From Craurococcus roseus (GTDB lineage Bacteria > Pseudomonadota > Alphaproteobacteria > Acetobacterales > Acetobacteraceae): a stretch of DNA of 64,000 nt. The notes beneath the pieces were generated by a model. The model saw only the letters and a program-made list of their open reading frames with translations. It was not told the origin of the DNA and searched no databases. The stretch lies in contig NZ_BAAAFZ010000060.1 in the NCBI RefSeq assembly GCF_039523795.1, forward strand, positions 172,159 through 236,158, in the 5' to 3' direction. Shown here one piece after another: positions 1 through 8,364 of the stretch. Numbering within the stretch: the stretch's first letter is position 1; each line of letters opens with the position of its first letter. A program made the position numbers and the translations under genes.

Positions 1-320
1 GCACGCTCGCGTTCACCCGCTCCCTGCTGCGGCTGCGGCGCGACGAGCCGGCGCTGCGCCACGGTGAAGCCGAGTCGCTGGGCCTGCCGGCGCCGCTCTT
101 CGGCTTCGCGCGCGAGGCGGCGGGGCGGCGCATCACCCTGCTGTTCAACCTGTCGGGCGGGGCCGTGGCGCTGCCGCCCGAACTCTCGGAAGGGCTGACG
201 CCCCTGATCGGGCCGTCGGTCGCGGCGCGATCGCTGCCGGCCTGGGGATTCGCCGTGCTCGCCGAGGCCGAAACGGCGGTGATGGTGATGTCGCCGGTGA
301 ACGAGCTGGCGCCGGCCTGA
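1..320 (+). CDS. alpha-glucosidase (GH13 family), C-terminal part only
   Basis: The reading frame enters from outside the window (first full codon at base 3) and ends with TGA at 318-320. The roughly 105 residues match the end of a GH13 alpha-glucosidase. A helical segment RLRRDEPALRHG is followed by the beta-sandwich cap, with FGFAREAAGRRITLLFNLSGG typical of the small C-terminal domain after the catalytic barrel. Such enzymes release glucose from maltose or similar alpha-glucosides in the cytoplasm. The catalytic domain lies outside the window, so substrate class cannot be judged. A strong hairpin follows the stop. A related GH13 enzyme such as a trehalose-handling one is possible. Confidence 0.75.
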   Translation, partial: TLAFTRSLLRLRRDEPALRHGEAESLGLPAPLFGFAREAAGRRITLLFNLSGGAVALPPELSEGLTPLIGPSVAARSLPAWGFAVLAEAETAVMVMSPVNELAPA

Positions 321-334
321 GACGCTTCGCCGAC

Positions 335-360
335 CCCGGCCCGCACAAGCGCGGGCCGGG
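335..360 (+). terminator. GC-rich hairpin after the alpha-glucosidase gene
   Basis: A perfect 10-bp stem (335-344 with 351-360) encloses the loop ACAAGC, 15 bases after the stop codon. No T-run follows, so it may terminate weakly or protect the mRNA 3' end. It separates the glucosidase from the downstream toxin-antitoxin pair. Confidence 0.55.
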
Positions 361-401
361 CCTGCGGACATCCGCGAGTGCGGACCAACCGCATGCGCCC
401 G

Positions 402-430
402 TTGCGTATTCCGCTGCAATACGCCATAAC
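402..430 (+). promoter_or_regulatory. promoter and operator of the toxin-antitoxin pair
   Basis: A -35-like TTGCGT (402-407) and a -10-like CATAAC (425-430) are 17 bp apart. The spacer and -35 contain a perfect inverted repeat, GCGTATT at 404-410 and AATACGC at 418-424, separated by 7 bases. RHH antitoxins usually bind such palindromes to repress their own operon, and the position would block RNA polymerase. The elements are visible; the autoregulation is inferred. The -10 match is modest. Confidence 0.55.
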
Positions 431-459
431 ACGCACCGCGAGCGAGGGGCGTGGCAGGC

Positions 460-693
460 ATGGCGCGCGACGTGGTCACGGTTCGGCTGGATGCGGAGAA
501 GCGCGCGGCGCTCGATGCGCTCGCGAGTGCCACCGACCGCGACCGCAGCTACCTCATCAACGAAGCCATAGACGCCTATTTGAGCGTCCACCGCTGGCAG
601 ATCGCCCGCATCGAGAAAGGCGTCCGCCAAGCCGAAGCCGGCGACTTCGCAACCGATGAAGAAGTCGCCGCCGCCTTCGCCCGCTGGCGGTGA
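460..693 (+). CDS. ParD/CopG-type ribbon-helix-helix antitoxin
   Basis: This 77-residue protein opens with a ribbon-helix-helix fold: the strand VVTVRLDAEKRAALDALA, then helices carrying RDRSYLINEAIDAYL. The C-terminal half is charged and probably binds the toxin (QAEAGDFATDEEVAAAFARWR). This is the usual build of antitoxins that bind DNA as dimers and mask a RelE/ParE toxin. The ATG at 460 gives the usual short N-terminus; a GTG at 451 with a better-placed GAGG is an alternative. The stop overlaps the toxin start by four bases (GTGA), so the two are translationally coupled. The inverted repeat at 404-424 is the likely operator. Confidence 0.8.
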   Translation: MARDVVTVRLDAEKRAALDALASATDRDRSYLINEAIDAYLSVHRWQIARIEKGVRQAEAGDFATDEEVAAAFARWR

Positions 694-989
694 TCGTCCG
701 CTACACCCGGCAAGCCGTCGCCGATCTCGACGAAGCGCGCGCCTACATCGCCTTGGACCGCCCGCGAGTCGCGGAGGCGGTGGCCGCCCGCATCCGCGAG
801 GCCATCGAGGGCCTCCGGCAATTTCCCGAGCGCGGGCGCGCAGGCCGGGTGCCCGGCACGCGCGAACTGGTGGTCCCGCGCACGCCGTTCGTGGTGCCCT
901 ACCGCATCGCCGGACGGGAGATCCAGGTGCTCGCCGTGCTGCACGGCGCGCGCGCTTGGCCGCCGGAGGACGATGGCGCCGGGCCTTGA
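690..989 (+). CDS. RelE/ParE-family toxin
   Basis: This 99-residue protein begins with GTG inside the antitoxin's last codons. The sequence IVRYTRQAVADLDEARAYIA, then a central RIREAIEGLRQFPERGRAGRVPGTRELVV and the strand FVVPYRIAGREIQVLAVLHGAR, is the ParE/RelE pattern of two helices followed by a four-stranded sheet ending in a conserved arginine near 'HGAR'. Family members poison gyrase (ParE) or cleave mRNA on the ribosome (RelE). The helix pattern and the RGRAGR/HGAR residues fit ParE better, but the target cannot be settled from sequence. Its partner is the upstream RHH antitoxin. The pair lies between unrelated genes, as expected for a mobile addiction module. Confidence 0.8.
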   Translation: MIVRYTRQAVADLDEARAYIALDRPRVAEAVAARIREAIEGLRQFPERGRAGRVPGTRELVVPRTPFVVPYRIAGREIQVLAVLHGARAWPPEDDGAGP

Positions 990-1070
990 GCGCGGATCGC
1001 CGCGGAGCGATCGATCGGGCGCCGGGTGAGGACGCCGCCGCCGTGCGGACTCCTGCCCCGACGCTCCCGC

Positions 1071-4000
1071 CTACGCCCCCGCGATCAGGTCCTTGATGCG
1101 GCTGGCCAGCGCCTCCATCGAGAACGGCTTGGTCAGCACGTGCATGCCGGGGTCCAGGTGGCCGTGGTTCAGCACGGCGTTCTCCGCGTAGCCGGTGATG
1201 AACAGCACCTTCAGGCCGGGGCGGGCCTCCCGGGCCGCGTCGGCCAACTGGCGCCCGTTCATGCCGCCGGGCAGGCCGACATCCGTGACCAGCAGGTCGA
1301 TGCGGTCCGCGGACCGCAGCGCCTTCAGCCCCGAGGCCCCGTCCGCCGCTTCGATGGCGGTGTAGCCGAGGTCTTCCAGCACCTCGCCGATGAGCATCCG
1401 CACGGTCGGCTCGTCGTCCACCACCAGCACGGTCTCGCCCCGCCCGGCGCGCGGCTTCGGCGCCTCGGCCGCCGGCTCGGCGCCTTCGTCCGCGCCCCCG
1501 CCTTGGTGCCGCGGCAGGTACAGGCACACCAGCGTGCCCTTGCCGGGCTCCGAATAGATGCGCGCCTGCCCGCCCGACTGCCGGACGAAGCCGTAGATCA
1601 TCGAAAGGCCCAGCCCCGTCCCCATGCCGATCGGCTTGGTGGTGAAGAACGGATCGAACGCCCGACGGGCCACGTCGGGCGTCATCCCGATGCCGGTGTC
1701 GCTGACGCAGAGCGAGACGTACTGCCCGGGCGGCAGGTCCCGCTCGCGCGCCGCGCGCGCGTCGAGCCACTTGTTGGCGGTCTCGATCGTCAGCTTGCCC
1801 CCGTCCGGCATGGCGTCGCGGGCGTTGATGCACAGGTTCAGCAACGCGTTCTCGAGCTGGTTCGGGTCCGCCAGCGTCGTCCACAGCCCCCCTGCCGCCA
1901 CCACCTCGACCGCCACCGCAGGCCCCACGGTGCGCCGCACCAGTTCCTCCATGCCCGCGACCAGGCGGTTGAGGTCGATGGGCTTGGGGTCGAGCGTTTG
2001 CCGGCGCGAAAAGGCCAGCAAGCGGTGCGTCAACGCCGCGGCCCGCTTCGCCGCCCCCTGGGCGGCCGTGACGTAGCGGTCCACCTCCATGATCCGGCCT
2101 TGCGAGATGCGGGCGTTCAGCATCTCCAAGCTGCCGGCGATGCCGGTGAGCAGGTTGTTGAAGTCGTGCGCGATGCCGCCGGTGAGCTGGCCGACCGCTT
2201 CCATCTTCTGCGACTGCCGGAGTTGCTCCTCGGCCCGGCGCAGCGCGTCCGCCTGCTCCTTCTCGGCCGTTACGTCCCGCCCGTAGGCGTAGACGAGGTC
2301 GCCTTCGAGCGAGGTGCGCCAGGAGATCCAGCGCGGCGTGCCGTCCTTGTGCGTGTAGCGGTTCTCGAAGTCGGTGAGGTCGCCGGCCGAGGCCGCCGCG
2401 TCCAGCGCGTCTCGGGTCGGGCCCGCGTCCTCGGGCCAGACGAAATCCAGGAAGCTGCGGCCCACCACCTCGCCCGGCCCGTGGCCGAGGATCGCAGCCC
2501 AGGCCGGGTTGACGGCGCGGAAGACCCCGTCAGCGCCGACCACCACGAGCAGGTCGCGGGAGTTCCTCCAAACGCGGTCGAGTTCCCGCGTCCGCGCGGC
2601 CACCGTCTCTTCCAGCGACCTGTTCAGCCGCTCCAGCGCTTCTTCCGCCGCCCGCCGCGCGGTGTCGTCGCGGATGGTCAGCACGGCGCCGATCTGCCGG
2701 CCTGCCCCGTCGAGCACCGGACGGGCGTTGCCGACCGCCAGCACCTCGCCCCCGTCCGGCCGCCGGATGCGCCAGCGCGCCTCCAGCACCGTCTCGCCGC
2801 GCACGGCCCGCGCCAGCGGCAGGTCGAGGGACGGGTACGGGCGGCCGTCCTCCGTCAGCAGGCTGTACGTCTCGCTGTAGGCGTCGGGCGCCACGTCGAG
2901 CCGGCGCGCGCCGTGCAGGCGCCCGGCGGCCTCGTTGATGAGGGTGATCCGCCCAGCGGCATCCGTGACGATGACCCCTTCCGCGAGCTGGCCGAGCGTC
3001 GCGGATTGCTGCGCGGCCAGCCTGCGCGCCTCCGCTTCGCTGTGGCGCAGCGCCTGCTCCGCGCGGCGGCGCTCCACGGCCGTGCGCGTGCGGCCGGCCG
3101 CCTCCCGCACGAAGGCCAGCTCCTCCGGCGGCCATTCGCGCGCGGTCGCGTGGTTCAGGTAGAGCAGGGCGACGATGCCCCCCTGCTCGGTCACCGGCAT
3201 GTTGATGAAGGCCTGGGCGCTGATAGCCTTCAGGGCCTCCGCCGTGGCGGCGGTCCTCGGGTCCTTCTCGGCGTCGGCCACGATCGCCGTCTCGCCGCGC
3301 TTGAGGTCCTCGATGTACGAGCCGTAGTCGCGGAAGCGGAGCACGCCGGCCAGGCTCTTGATGCCCGGCGCGTTCCAGTCGCGCTCGATGGTGATCGTCT
3401 CCGCGGCGGTGTCGATGGTGCCGTAGCCGGCGCGGCTCACGCCCAACGTCCGCCCGAGGATCTCGGCAGCGGCGAAGGACAGCTCGGCCGGATCTTCGAT
3501 GTCGCGGACGCGGTCGCCGAGCTCGGCCAGGGCGAGGCGGCGGGCCTCCGTCCGCTTGCGTTCGGTGACGTCGCGGTAGAACACCGCGAGTCCCTCGGGA
3601 ACCGGGTAGGCGCGCACCTCGAACCAGCGGCCGCGCCCGTCTGGCCAGGCGTATTCGACATCGGCGGCGACCGGCACCTGCTCGGCCATCGCACGCTTGT
3701 AAAGGCGGCCTTGCTCCGCGTCCTCGGTGCCGGGCCACGCCTCCCAATGGGTCTTGCCGAGGATGGCGGCGGCCTCGCGGCCCTCGAACCGCAAGCCCGC
3801 CGGGTTGATGGCCAGCACGCGGAAGCCGCGGTCGAGCAGCACGAAACCTTCGTTCATGCCTTCGAGCACGCCGCGGAGGCGCGTCTCGCTCTCGCGCAAG
3901 GCCTGGACCGCCGCCTTGCGCTCGCCGATGTCCCGCACGGTGCCGACGAACCGCACGGCGCGCCGGGCGGCCCCCTGACCCTCGAAGAAGGCCCTGCCCT

Positions 4001-5546
4001 TCGCGGCGATCCACCGCTCCATCCGGTCCTCGAGGCCGACCGTGCGGTACTCGATGTCGTACTCGCCGGGGCCGTCCGGCGCGAGGGCGCGCTGCACGGC
4101 CGCGTCGGTCGTCCCCCTGTCGTCCGGGTGCAGCCCGGCGAGGAAGGTGCCGTAATCCACCTCGGCCGATGGCGGCAGGCCGAAGAGCGCCTTGCACCGG
4201 TCGTCCCAACGGAGCGCGCCGGACACCAGGTCGTAGTCCCAGATGCCGACGCCGGTGGCTTCGGTCGCCAGCGTGAGGCGTTCGTTGCCCTCCCGCAGAG
4301 CGTCCTCCGCCTCGCGCCGGTCGCCGATGTCGATGACCGACCCGATGTAGCCGAGGAAACCGCCGTCCGGCCCGAAGCGCGGCGAAGCGGCGTCGATCGC
4401 CCAGCGGTAGACGCCGTCCGCACGGCGCAAGCGGTACTCGACGCGGAACGGCCCCTGCGCGGCGTTGGCGGCCAGGAACGCCTCCTCGGCCGCCTTCTGG
4501 TCGTCGGGGTGCGTCGCCTTCGCCCAGCCCAGGCCGAGCGCTTCCGCCTCGACCTGACCGGTGAACTCGTACCAGCGCCGGTTGAGCCAGGTGCAGTAGC
4601 CGTCCGGGTCGGTGCCCCACATCATCACCGGCGCGTGGTCGGCCATGTTGCGGAACCGCGCCTCGCTCTCGCGCAGCGCTTCTTCCGCCGTCCACGCGGC
4701 GTGGATGTCCTGGGTCGTGCCGTACCACCGCACGATGGCGCCCGCCTCGTCGCACCGGGGGAACGCGCGCGAGTGCATCCAACGGTAGGAGCCGTCCCGG
4801 AGGCGCGCGCGGTGCTGTATGTCGTAGGGCTCGCCCGTCGTGACGGAGCGCGTCCAGGCCTCCACCGAACGCGCGAGGTCGTCCGGGTGCAAAGCGTCGC
4901 CCCAGCTCGAGCCGAGGCCGCTCGTGCCGGTCCACTCGCCCCAGCGGGACCCGACGCGGTCGAGCTGGCCGTCCGGCCGCGCCGTCCAGACCGTTTGCGG
5001 CGACAGGTCGGAGGCGTAGCGGTAGTCCTCCTCGCTTTCGCGCAGGCGACGCTCCGCGAACACCTGCCCGGTCGTCTCGGTGCAGGCGCAGAACATTCCC
5101 GCCACCGCGCCGCTCTCGTCGCGCACCGGGGAGTAGGAGAAGGTGTACCAGGTGTCCTCCGGGTACCCGTTGCGCTCCATCACGAGGTGCAGGTTCTCGT
5201 GGAACGTCGCTTCGCCGGCGAGCGCCTTGGAGACCAGCGGCTCGATGTCGGCCCAGATCTCCGGCCAGACCTCCCGGAACGGCAGGCCCAGGGCGCGCGG
5301 GTGCTTGGCCCCGAAGATGGGGCGGTAGCCGTCGTTGTAGAGGAAGGCGAGTTCCGGCCCCCAGGCGACGAACATCGGGAACTTGGATTCGAGCAGCAGC
5401 CCGACGACCGAGCGCAGCGATTGCGGCCAAGTTTCCGGGCGGCCGATCGGCGAGGCCGACCAGTCGTGCCGGCGCATCAACGCGCCCATCTCGCCGCCGC
5501 CGGCGAGGAAGCCCGTCCCGCCCATCCGCCCCGTCGGCTGGTCCAC
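1071..5546 (-). CDS. multi-PAS/GAF hybrid sensor histidine kinase with receiver domain
   Basis: This 1,491-residue cytoplasmic kinase has no membrane segment. I count about seven PAS modules: roughly residues 45-165, 175-290, 300-420, 430-555, 560-675, 860-980 and 1000-1110. A GAF domain interrupts them at about 690-840. The catalytic core follows: a phosphoacceptor histidine in GGIAHDFNNLL (His about 1127), N-box NLCINARDAM, DTGIGM and GTGLGL. A receiver domain covers 1371-1491 with phospho-Asp about 1422 (TDVGLPG) and Lys about 1473. The opening FLAGGGEMGALMRRHDWS is typical of such kinases. The start is GTG at 5546; an ATG seven codons in is possible. There is no adjacent response regulator, so its output partner is unknown. 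Several PAS modules have PAC tails such as YIGSVIDIGDRR. Confidence 0.88.
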   Translation of the reverse strand: MDQPTGRMGGTGFLAGGGEMGALMRRHDWSASPIGRPETWPQSLRSVVGLLLESKFPMFVAWGPELAFLYNDGYRPIFGAKHPRALGLPFREVWPEIWADIEPLVSKALAGEATFHENLHLVMERNGYPEDTWYTFSYSPVRDESGAVAGMFCACTETTGQVFAERRLRESEEDYRYASDLSPQTVWTARPDGQLDRVGSRWGEWTGTSGLGSSWGDALHPDDLARSVEAWTRSVTTGEPYDIQHRARLRDGSYRWMHSRAFPRCDEAGAIVRWYGTTQDIHAAWTAEEALRESEARFRNMADHAPVMMWGTDPDGYCTWLNRRWYEFTGQVEAEALGLGWAKATHPDDQKAAEEAFLAANAAQGPFRVEYRLRRADGVYRWAIDAASPRFGPDGGFLGYIGSVIDIGDRREAEDALREGNERLTLATEATGVGIWDYDLVSGALRWDDRCKALFGLPPSAEVDYGTFLAGLHPDDRGTTDAAVQRALAPDGPGEYDIEYRTVGLEDRMERWIAAKGRAFFEGQGAARRAVRFVGTVRDIGERKAAVQALRESETRLRGVLEGMNEGFVLLDRGFRVLAINPAGLRFEGREAAAILGKTHWEAWPGTEDAEQGRLYKRAMAEQVPVAADVEYAWPDGRGRWFEVRAYPVPEGLAVFYRDVTERKRTEARRLALAELGDRVRDIEDPAELSFAAAEILGRTLGVSRAGYGTIDTAAETITIERDWNAPGIKSLAGVLRFRDYGSYIEDLKRGETAIVADAEKDPRTAATAEALKAISAQAFINMPVTEQGGIVALLYLNHATAREWPPEELAFVREAAGRTRTAVERRRAEQALRHSEAEARRLAAQQSATLGQLAEGVIVTDAAGRITLINEAAGRLHGARRLDVAPDAYSETYSLLTEDGRPYPSLDLPLARAVRGETVLEARWRIRRPDGGEVLAVGNARPVLDGAGRQIGAVLTIRDDTARRAAEEALERLNRSLEETVAARTRELDRVWRNSRDLLVVVGADGVFRAVNPAWAAILGHGPGEVVGRSFLDFVWPEDAGPTRDALDAAASAGDLTDFENRYTHKDGTPRWISWRTSLEGDLVYAYGRDVTAEKEQADALRRAEEQLRQSQKMEAVGQLTGGIAHDFNNLLTGIAGSLEMLNARISQGRIMEVDRYVTAAQGAAKRAAALTHRLLAFSRRQTLDPKPIDLNRLVAGMEELVRRTVGPAVAVEVVAAGGLWTTLADPNQLENALLNLCINARDAMPDGGKLTIETANKWLDARAARERDLPPGQYVSLCVSDTGIGMTPDVARRAFDPFFTTKPIGMGTGLGLSMIYGFVRQSGGQARIYSEPGKGTLVCLYLPRHQGGGADEGAEPAAEAPKPRAGRGETVLVVDDEPTVRMLIGEVLEDLGYTAIEAADGASGLKALRSADRIDLLVTDVGLPGGMNGRQLADAAREARPGLKVLFITGYAENAVLNHGHLDPGMHVLTKPFSMEALASRIKDLIAGA

Positions 5547-5877
5547 CTACGTGCGCCCCGCGCCGCGCGGTTCGCCGCCGCCGCCCACGCGTCCTCGGGC
5601 CGACGCCTGATGGCGGGCGGCGGCGGAAAGCCCTCGTCCAGACATGCGGGGATTGTTGCTCCGGGCTGCCATGCCGCACGTTAATCGGAAGAGGTCGTTG
5701 CCACAACGCGCCACCCGGACGAGAACCGGACGGCGCTCCGCGGAAGCTCTCGCGCCACGGGATCGGGAAAGGCTACGCCCCGCCCGCCAAGGCCCGGGCC
5801 GCGCTTCTCGTCCGGGGCCGTTTAGGCACCGGGTAAGGTGGTAAGGCAGTAAGGAGGTGAGGCGGCGACACCCCTTG
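5547..5877. other. intergenic region, no gene seen
   Basis: This 331-bp stretch lies between the hybrid kinase start and the end of the lipoprotein gene, both on the minus strand. The short open frames have no family features. It holds a short degenerate tandem repeat at 5832-5863 and presumably the kinase promoter, although I find no convincing -35/-10 pair. Confidence 0.5.
5832..5863. repeat. imperfect 8-bp tandem repeat, four copies
   Basis: The units GGTAAGGT, GGTAAGGC, AGTAAGGA and GGTGAGGC follow each other directly. On the minus strand they read as CCTT-containing 8-mers downstream of the PqiC-like gene. A related three-copy run with the same 8-bp period lies at 63763-63786. No function is known to me. 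Confidence 0.6.
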
Positions 5878-6528
5878 TTAGCGCACCCGCGTCCGCACCG
5901 CCCCGCGCAAGTCCCGCTCCAGCGCCGCCAGCGCCGCCGCCAGGGCGTCCCGCATCGCCGCCGCCGCTTCGCCCGCTGGCACCGCGTCGTCCCGCCGCGC
6001 CCCGCCGGGCAATGGCGCGGCGCCCTCCGGCGTGAACTGGCCGAGGATGCGGGCCTGCCCGCCGTCGCGTGGCTCCTCCAGCAGCAGCGCCGCGAGTCCG
6101 GCCCGCGCCGAGCCGGCCCGCGGCTCGGTCTGGAGGCGCAGCAACTCGGCTTCCAGCACCAAGCCCGGGCGCAGGCGGGAGCCGGGCGACACCACGGCGG
6201 AGAACAGGCCGCTGGCCGCCAGCCACTGGCGCATCGCCTCTTCCACCAGCTCCACCGGCGGCGCCGCCCACTCGTCGTAGAACGCCGTGTCCACCTGCCC
6301 GCCCGCGCCCAGGGTGCGGAGGCCGCGGCTGTCCATCCCCGGAGCCGCGCGCACGGTGCGCAGCAGCAGCACCGGCCCGCGCCGCGCCGGCGGCTCGCGG
6401 CGCGGCCGCTCCGGCGCCAAGGCGTAGCGCTGCACCTCTTGGTACGGCCGGCTCGGGAGCACGCTGCAAGCCGCGTCGCCCAACACCGCCGGGGCCAGCA
6501 GCAACGAACGGCGGCGGGAGAAATGCAT
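5878..6528 (-). CDS. ABC-type transport auxiliary lipoprotein (PqiC/YmbA-like)
   Basis: This 216-residue protein starts with a short lipoprotein signal, MHFSRRRSLLLAPAVLGDAAC, with Cys21 as the likely lipidated residue. The next segment, PYQEVQRYALAPERP, and the later LRTVRAAPGMDSRGL, YDEWAAPPVELVEEAMRQWL and SGLFSAVVSPGS match PqiC-type outer-membrane-anchored lipoproteins. In other bacteria these partner MCE proteins that move lipids between inner and outer membrane. It is the last gene of the mlaE-mlaF-mlaD operon, 3 bp after mlaD, which supports that role. It replaces the soluble lipid carrier MlaC, for which I see no gene here. Confidence 0.8.
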   Translation of the reverse strand: MHFSRRRSLLLAPAVLGDAACSVLPSRPYQEVQRYALAPERPRREPPARRGPVLLLRTVRAAPGMDSRGLRTLGAGGQVDTAFYDEWAAPPVELVEEAMRQWLAASGLFSAVVSPGSRLRPGLVLEAELLRLQTEPRAGSARAGLAALLLEEPRDGGQARILGQFTPEGAAPLPGGARRDDAVPAGEAAAAMRDALAAALAALERDLRGAVRTRVR

Positions 6529-6531
6529 CGG

Positions 6532-7569
6532 TCAGCGGCGCTCCGGCGGTGGCGGGGCGCCGAACAGCGCTTGGCCGGGGGAGCGGCGCAGCGCTTCGGT
6601 GGTGTCCCGCAGGTTGCCGACCGCGCTGCGCAGGTCCCGGAGGATCGGCGCCAGCTCGGCCTGGATCTCGGTGGAAGCGCCGCGCGCGACCCGCAGGCCG
6701 GACTCGAGCGCGGCGATGGTCGCGGGCAGGCGCGCGGCGGCGGTCCGCACCTCGGCGGCGGCGGCGGCGGCGTTGGCCAAGGTCTGGCGCAGCTCGCGGC
6801 TGGCGAGCAGCTCGCGCGCCTCGGCCGCCGTGCCGCGCGCCTCGGCCGCGGCGTCGCGCAGCCCGCCCAACACGCCGGGCACGTCGGCCTCCTCCACCGC
6901 GCCGCGGAGCGTGCGGAGCAGCGCGGACGCTTCTTGCAGAGTCTGCGCCACGTCGCCGCCCTCCCGCGTTTCCCGCCGCAGGTCGGACAGCAGCCCGGTG
7001 AGGTTCTCCAGCAGCCCGCCGACGTCCACGCCTTCCAGCTTCTGGAGCAGCGCTTCGGCCGCGTTCTGCACCTGCGCGACGGTGGATGGGACGGCGGGAA
7101 TGTAGGTTTCCCTCGGCTCCCAGGGCACGGCCATGGCCGGGAAGCGCTCCGGGTCCACGAAGTCGAGCTCCACGTAGTACACGCCGGTGATGCCCGCCGC
7201 CGCGATGCGGGTGCGGAGGCCGAGGCGGATCGCGTCGTCCACCGAGGGCGCCTCCCCGATGCGCCGCGTGTCCACGGAGAAGCGCACGAAGACGAGCTGG
7301 TAGGCGGGGCCGAAGGTGTCCCCCTCCATGCGGGGGTACTCCGCCGAGACCAGCCCGAGGCCCTCGACGCGGCCGATGGAAACGCCGCGGTAGCGCACCG
7401 CCGCGCCGACCTCAAGGCCCTGCACGGATTCGCGGAGGTACGTCTCGTACATCACGGCGGAGTCGCCGGGGCGGTTCGCGGTGAGGAACAGCACGAAGCC
7501 CAACGCCAGCCCCAGCCCCGCCAGGACCAGCGCGCCGACGCGCAGGTAGAGGCCGCGCGACCGCTCCAT
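6532..7569 (-). CDS. MCE-domain lipid transport protein, MlaD-like
   Basis: This 345-residue protein has one N-terminal membrane helix (residues about 8-30, LYLRVGALVLAGLGLALGFVLFL), placing the rest in the periplasm. The MCE domain follows at about 38-115, with the hallmark VQGLEVGAAVRYRGVSIGRVEGL. The C-terminal half, about 150-330, is alanine-rich helix and probably coiled coil. This is longer than E. coli MlaD (about 183 residues) and suggests a helical tube or bridge as in LetB/PqiB. MCE proteins form hexameric rings that bind lipids during transport across the periplasm. It sits between the ATPase gene and the PqiC-like lipoprotein, with gaps of 3 bp. Confidence 0.88.
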   Translation of the reverse strand: MERSRGLYLRVGALVLAGLGLALGFVLFLTANRPGDSAVMYETYLRESVQGLEVGAAVRYRGVSIGRVEGLGLVSAEYPRMEGDTFGPAYQLVFVRFSVDTRRIGEAPSVDDAIRLGLRTRIAAAGITGVYYVELDFVDPERFPAMAVPWEPRETYIPAVPSTVAQVQNAAEALLQKLEGVDVGGLLENLTGLLSDLRRETREGGDVAQTLQEASALLRTLRGAVEEADVPGVLGGLRDAAAEARGTAAEARELLASRELRQTLANAAAAAAEVRTAAARLPATIAALESGLRVARGASTEIQAELAPILRDLRSAVGNLRDTTEALRRSPGQALFGAPPPPERR

Positions 7570-7572
7570 CGC

Positions 7573-8364
7573 CTACGCCGCCGCGCCCTGCCGGTCCGGC
7601 GGCGCTTCCCGCCGGAAGAAGGCGCGCACGACCGGGTCCGCGCTCTCGTCGCGCAGCCGGCGCGGGTCGCCTTCCGCGATCATCCCGCGCGCCGCCTTGT
7701 CGAGCATGATGCAACGGTCGCCGATCGCCAGGATGGATTGCAGCTCGTGCGTCACCACGACGAAGGTGGTGCCGAGGTCGCGCGCGAGCTGCTTGATGAG
7801 CGCGTCCAGCCCCGCCGAGGTGACGGGGTCGAGGCCGGCGGAGGGCTCGTCCAGGAACAGGATCGGCGGGTCGAGCGCCATCGCGCGGGCGATGCCGGCG
7901 CGCTTGGCCATCCCGCCCGAGATCTCGGCGGGCAGCCGCCCGGCCGCGTCGGCGAGGCCGACCATCCCGAGCTTGGCCTTCGCCACCAGCGCCCGCGCCT
8001 CCGCCGGCAGCCCGGTGTGCTCCTCCAACGGCACCTCGATGTTGCCCTCCAGGGTGGACGAGCCGAACAGCGCGCCCGATTGCCACATCACGCCGATCCG
8101 GCGCAGCAGCGCCCGCCGGGCCGCGCCCTCCAGCGCGGCGATGTCCTCGCCCAGGATCTCGATGCGGCCTTCGGCCGGCGGGTACAAGCCGATCATGTGC
8201 TTGAGCAGCGTGGACTTGCCGCAACCCGAACCGCCCAGGATCACGAACACCTCGCCGCGCCTCACCTCGAAGGAAACGCGCTCGAAGACGGGGCGCCCGC
8301 CGAAGCGGGCGGCGAGGTTCTCCACGCGCACCACCGCGTCGCCGCCGGCCGGCACCGCCGTCAC
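7573..8364 (-). CDS. mlaF: lipid ABC transporter ATP-binding protein, MlaF-like
   Basis: This 263-residue ABC ATPase has a Walker A GGSGCGKST (residues 44-52), an ISGGMAKR signature (about 148-155) and a Walker B ending ILFLDEPSAGLDP. GGMAKR in place of the usual GGQ(Q/R)R is characteristic of the MlaF family that drives MCE lipid transport. The start is a GTG overlapping the MlaE stop (GTGA at 8361-8364), chosen because the frame runs far upstream without a plausible N-terminus. It energises the MlaE permease in the inner membrane. The operon order is mlaE, mlaF, mlaD, lipoprotein. Confidence 0.9.
   Translation of the reverse strand: MTAVPAGGDAVVRVENLAARFGGRPVFERVSFEVRRGEVFVILGGSGCGKSTLLKHMIGLYPPAEGRIEILGEDIAALEGAARRALLRRIGVMWQSGALFGSSTLEGNIEVPLEEHTGLPAEARALVAKAKLGMVGLADAAGRLPAEISGGMAKRAGIARAMALDPPILFLDEPSAGLDPVTSAGLDALIKQLARDLGTTFVVVTHELQSILAIGDRCIMLDKAARGMIAEGDPRRLRDESADPVVRAFFRREAPPDRQGAAA

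Noticed and set aside
1026..5684. A 1,552-codon open frame antisense to the hybrid kinase
   Set aside because: It is a shadow frame produced by high GC. The sequence is low-complexity Arg/Val/Gly/His with no domain, while the minus strand encodes a complete kinase.
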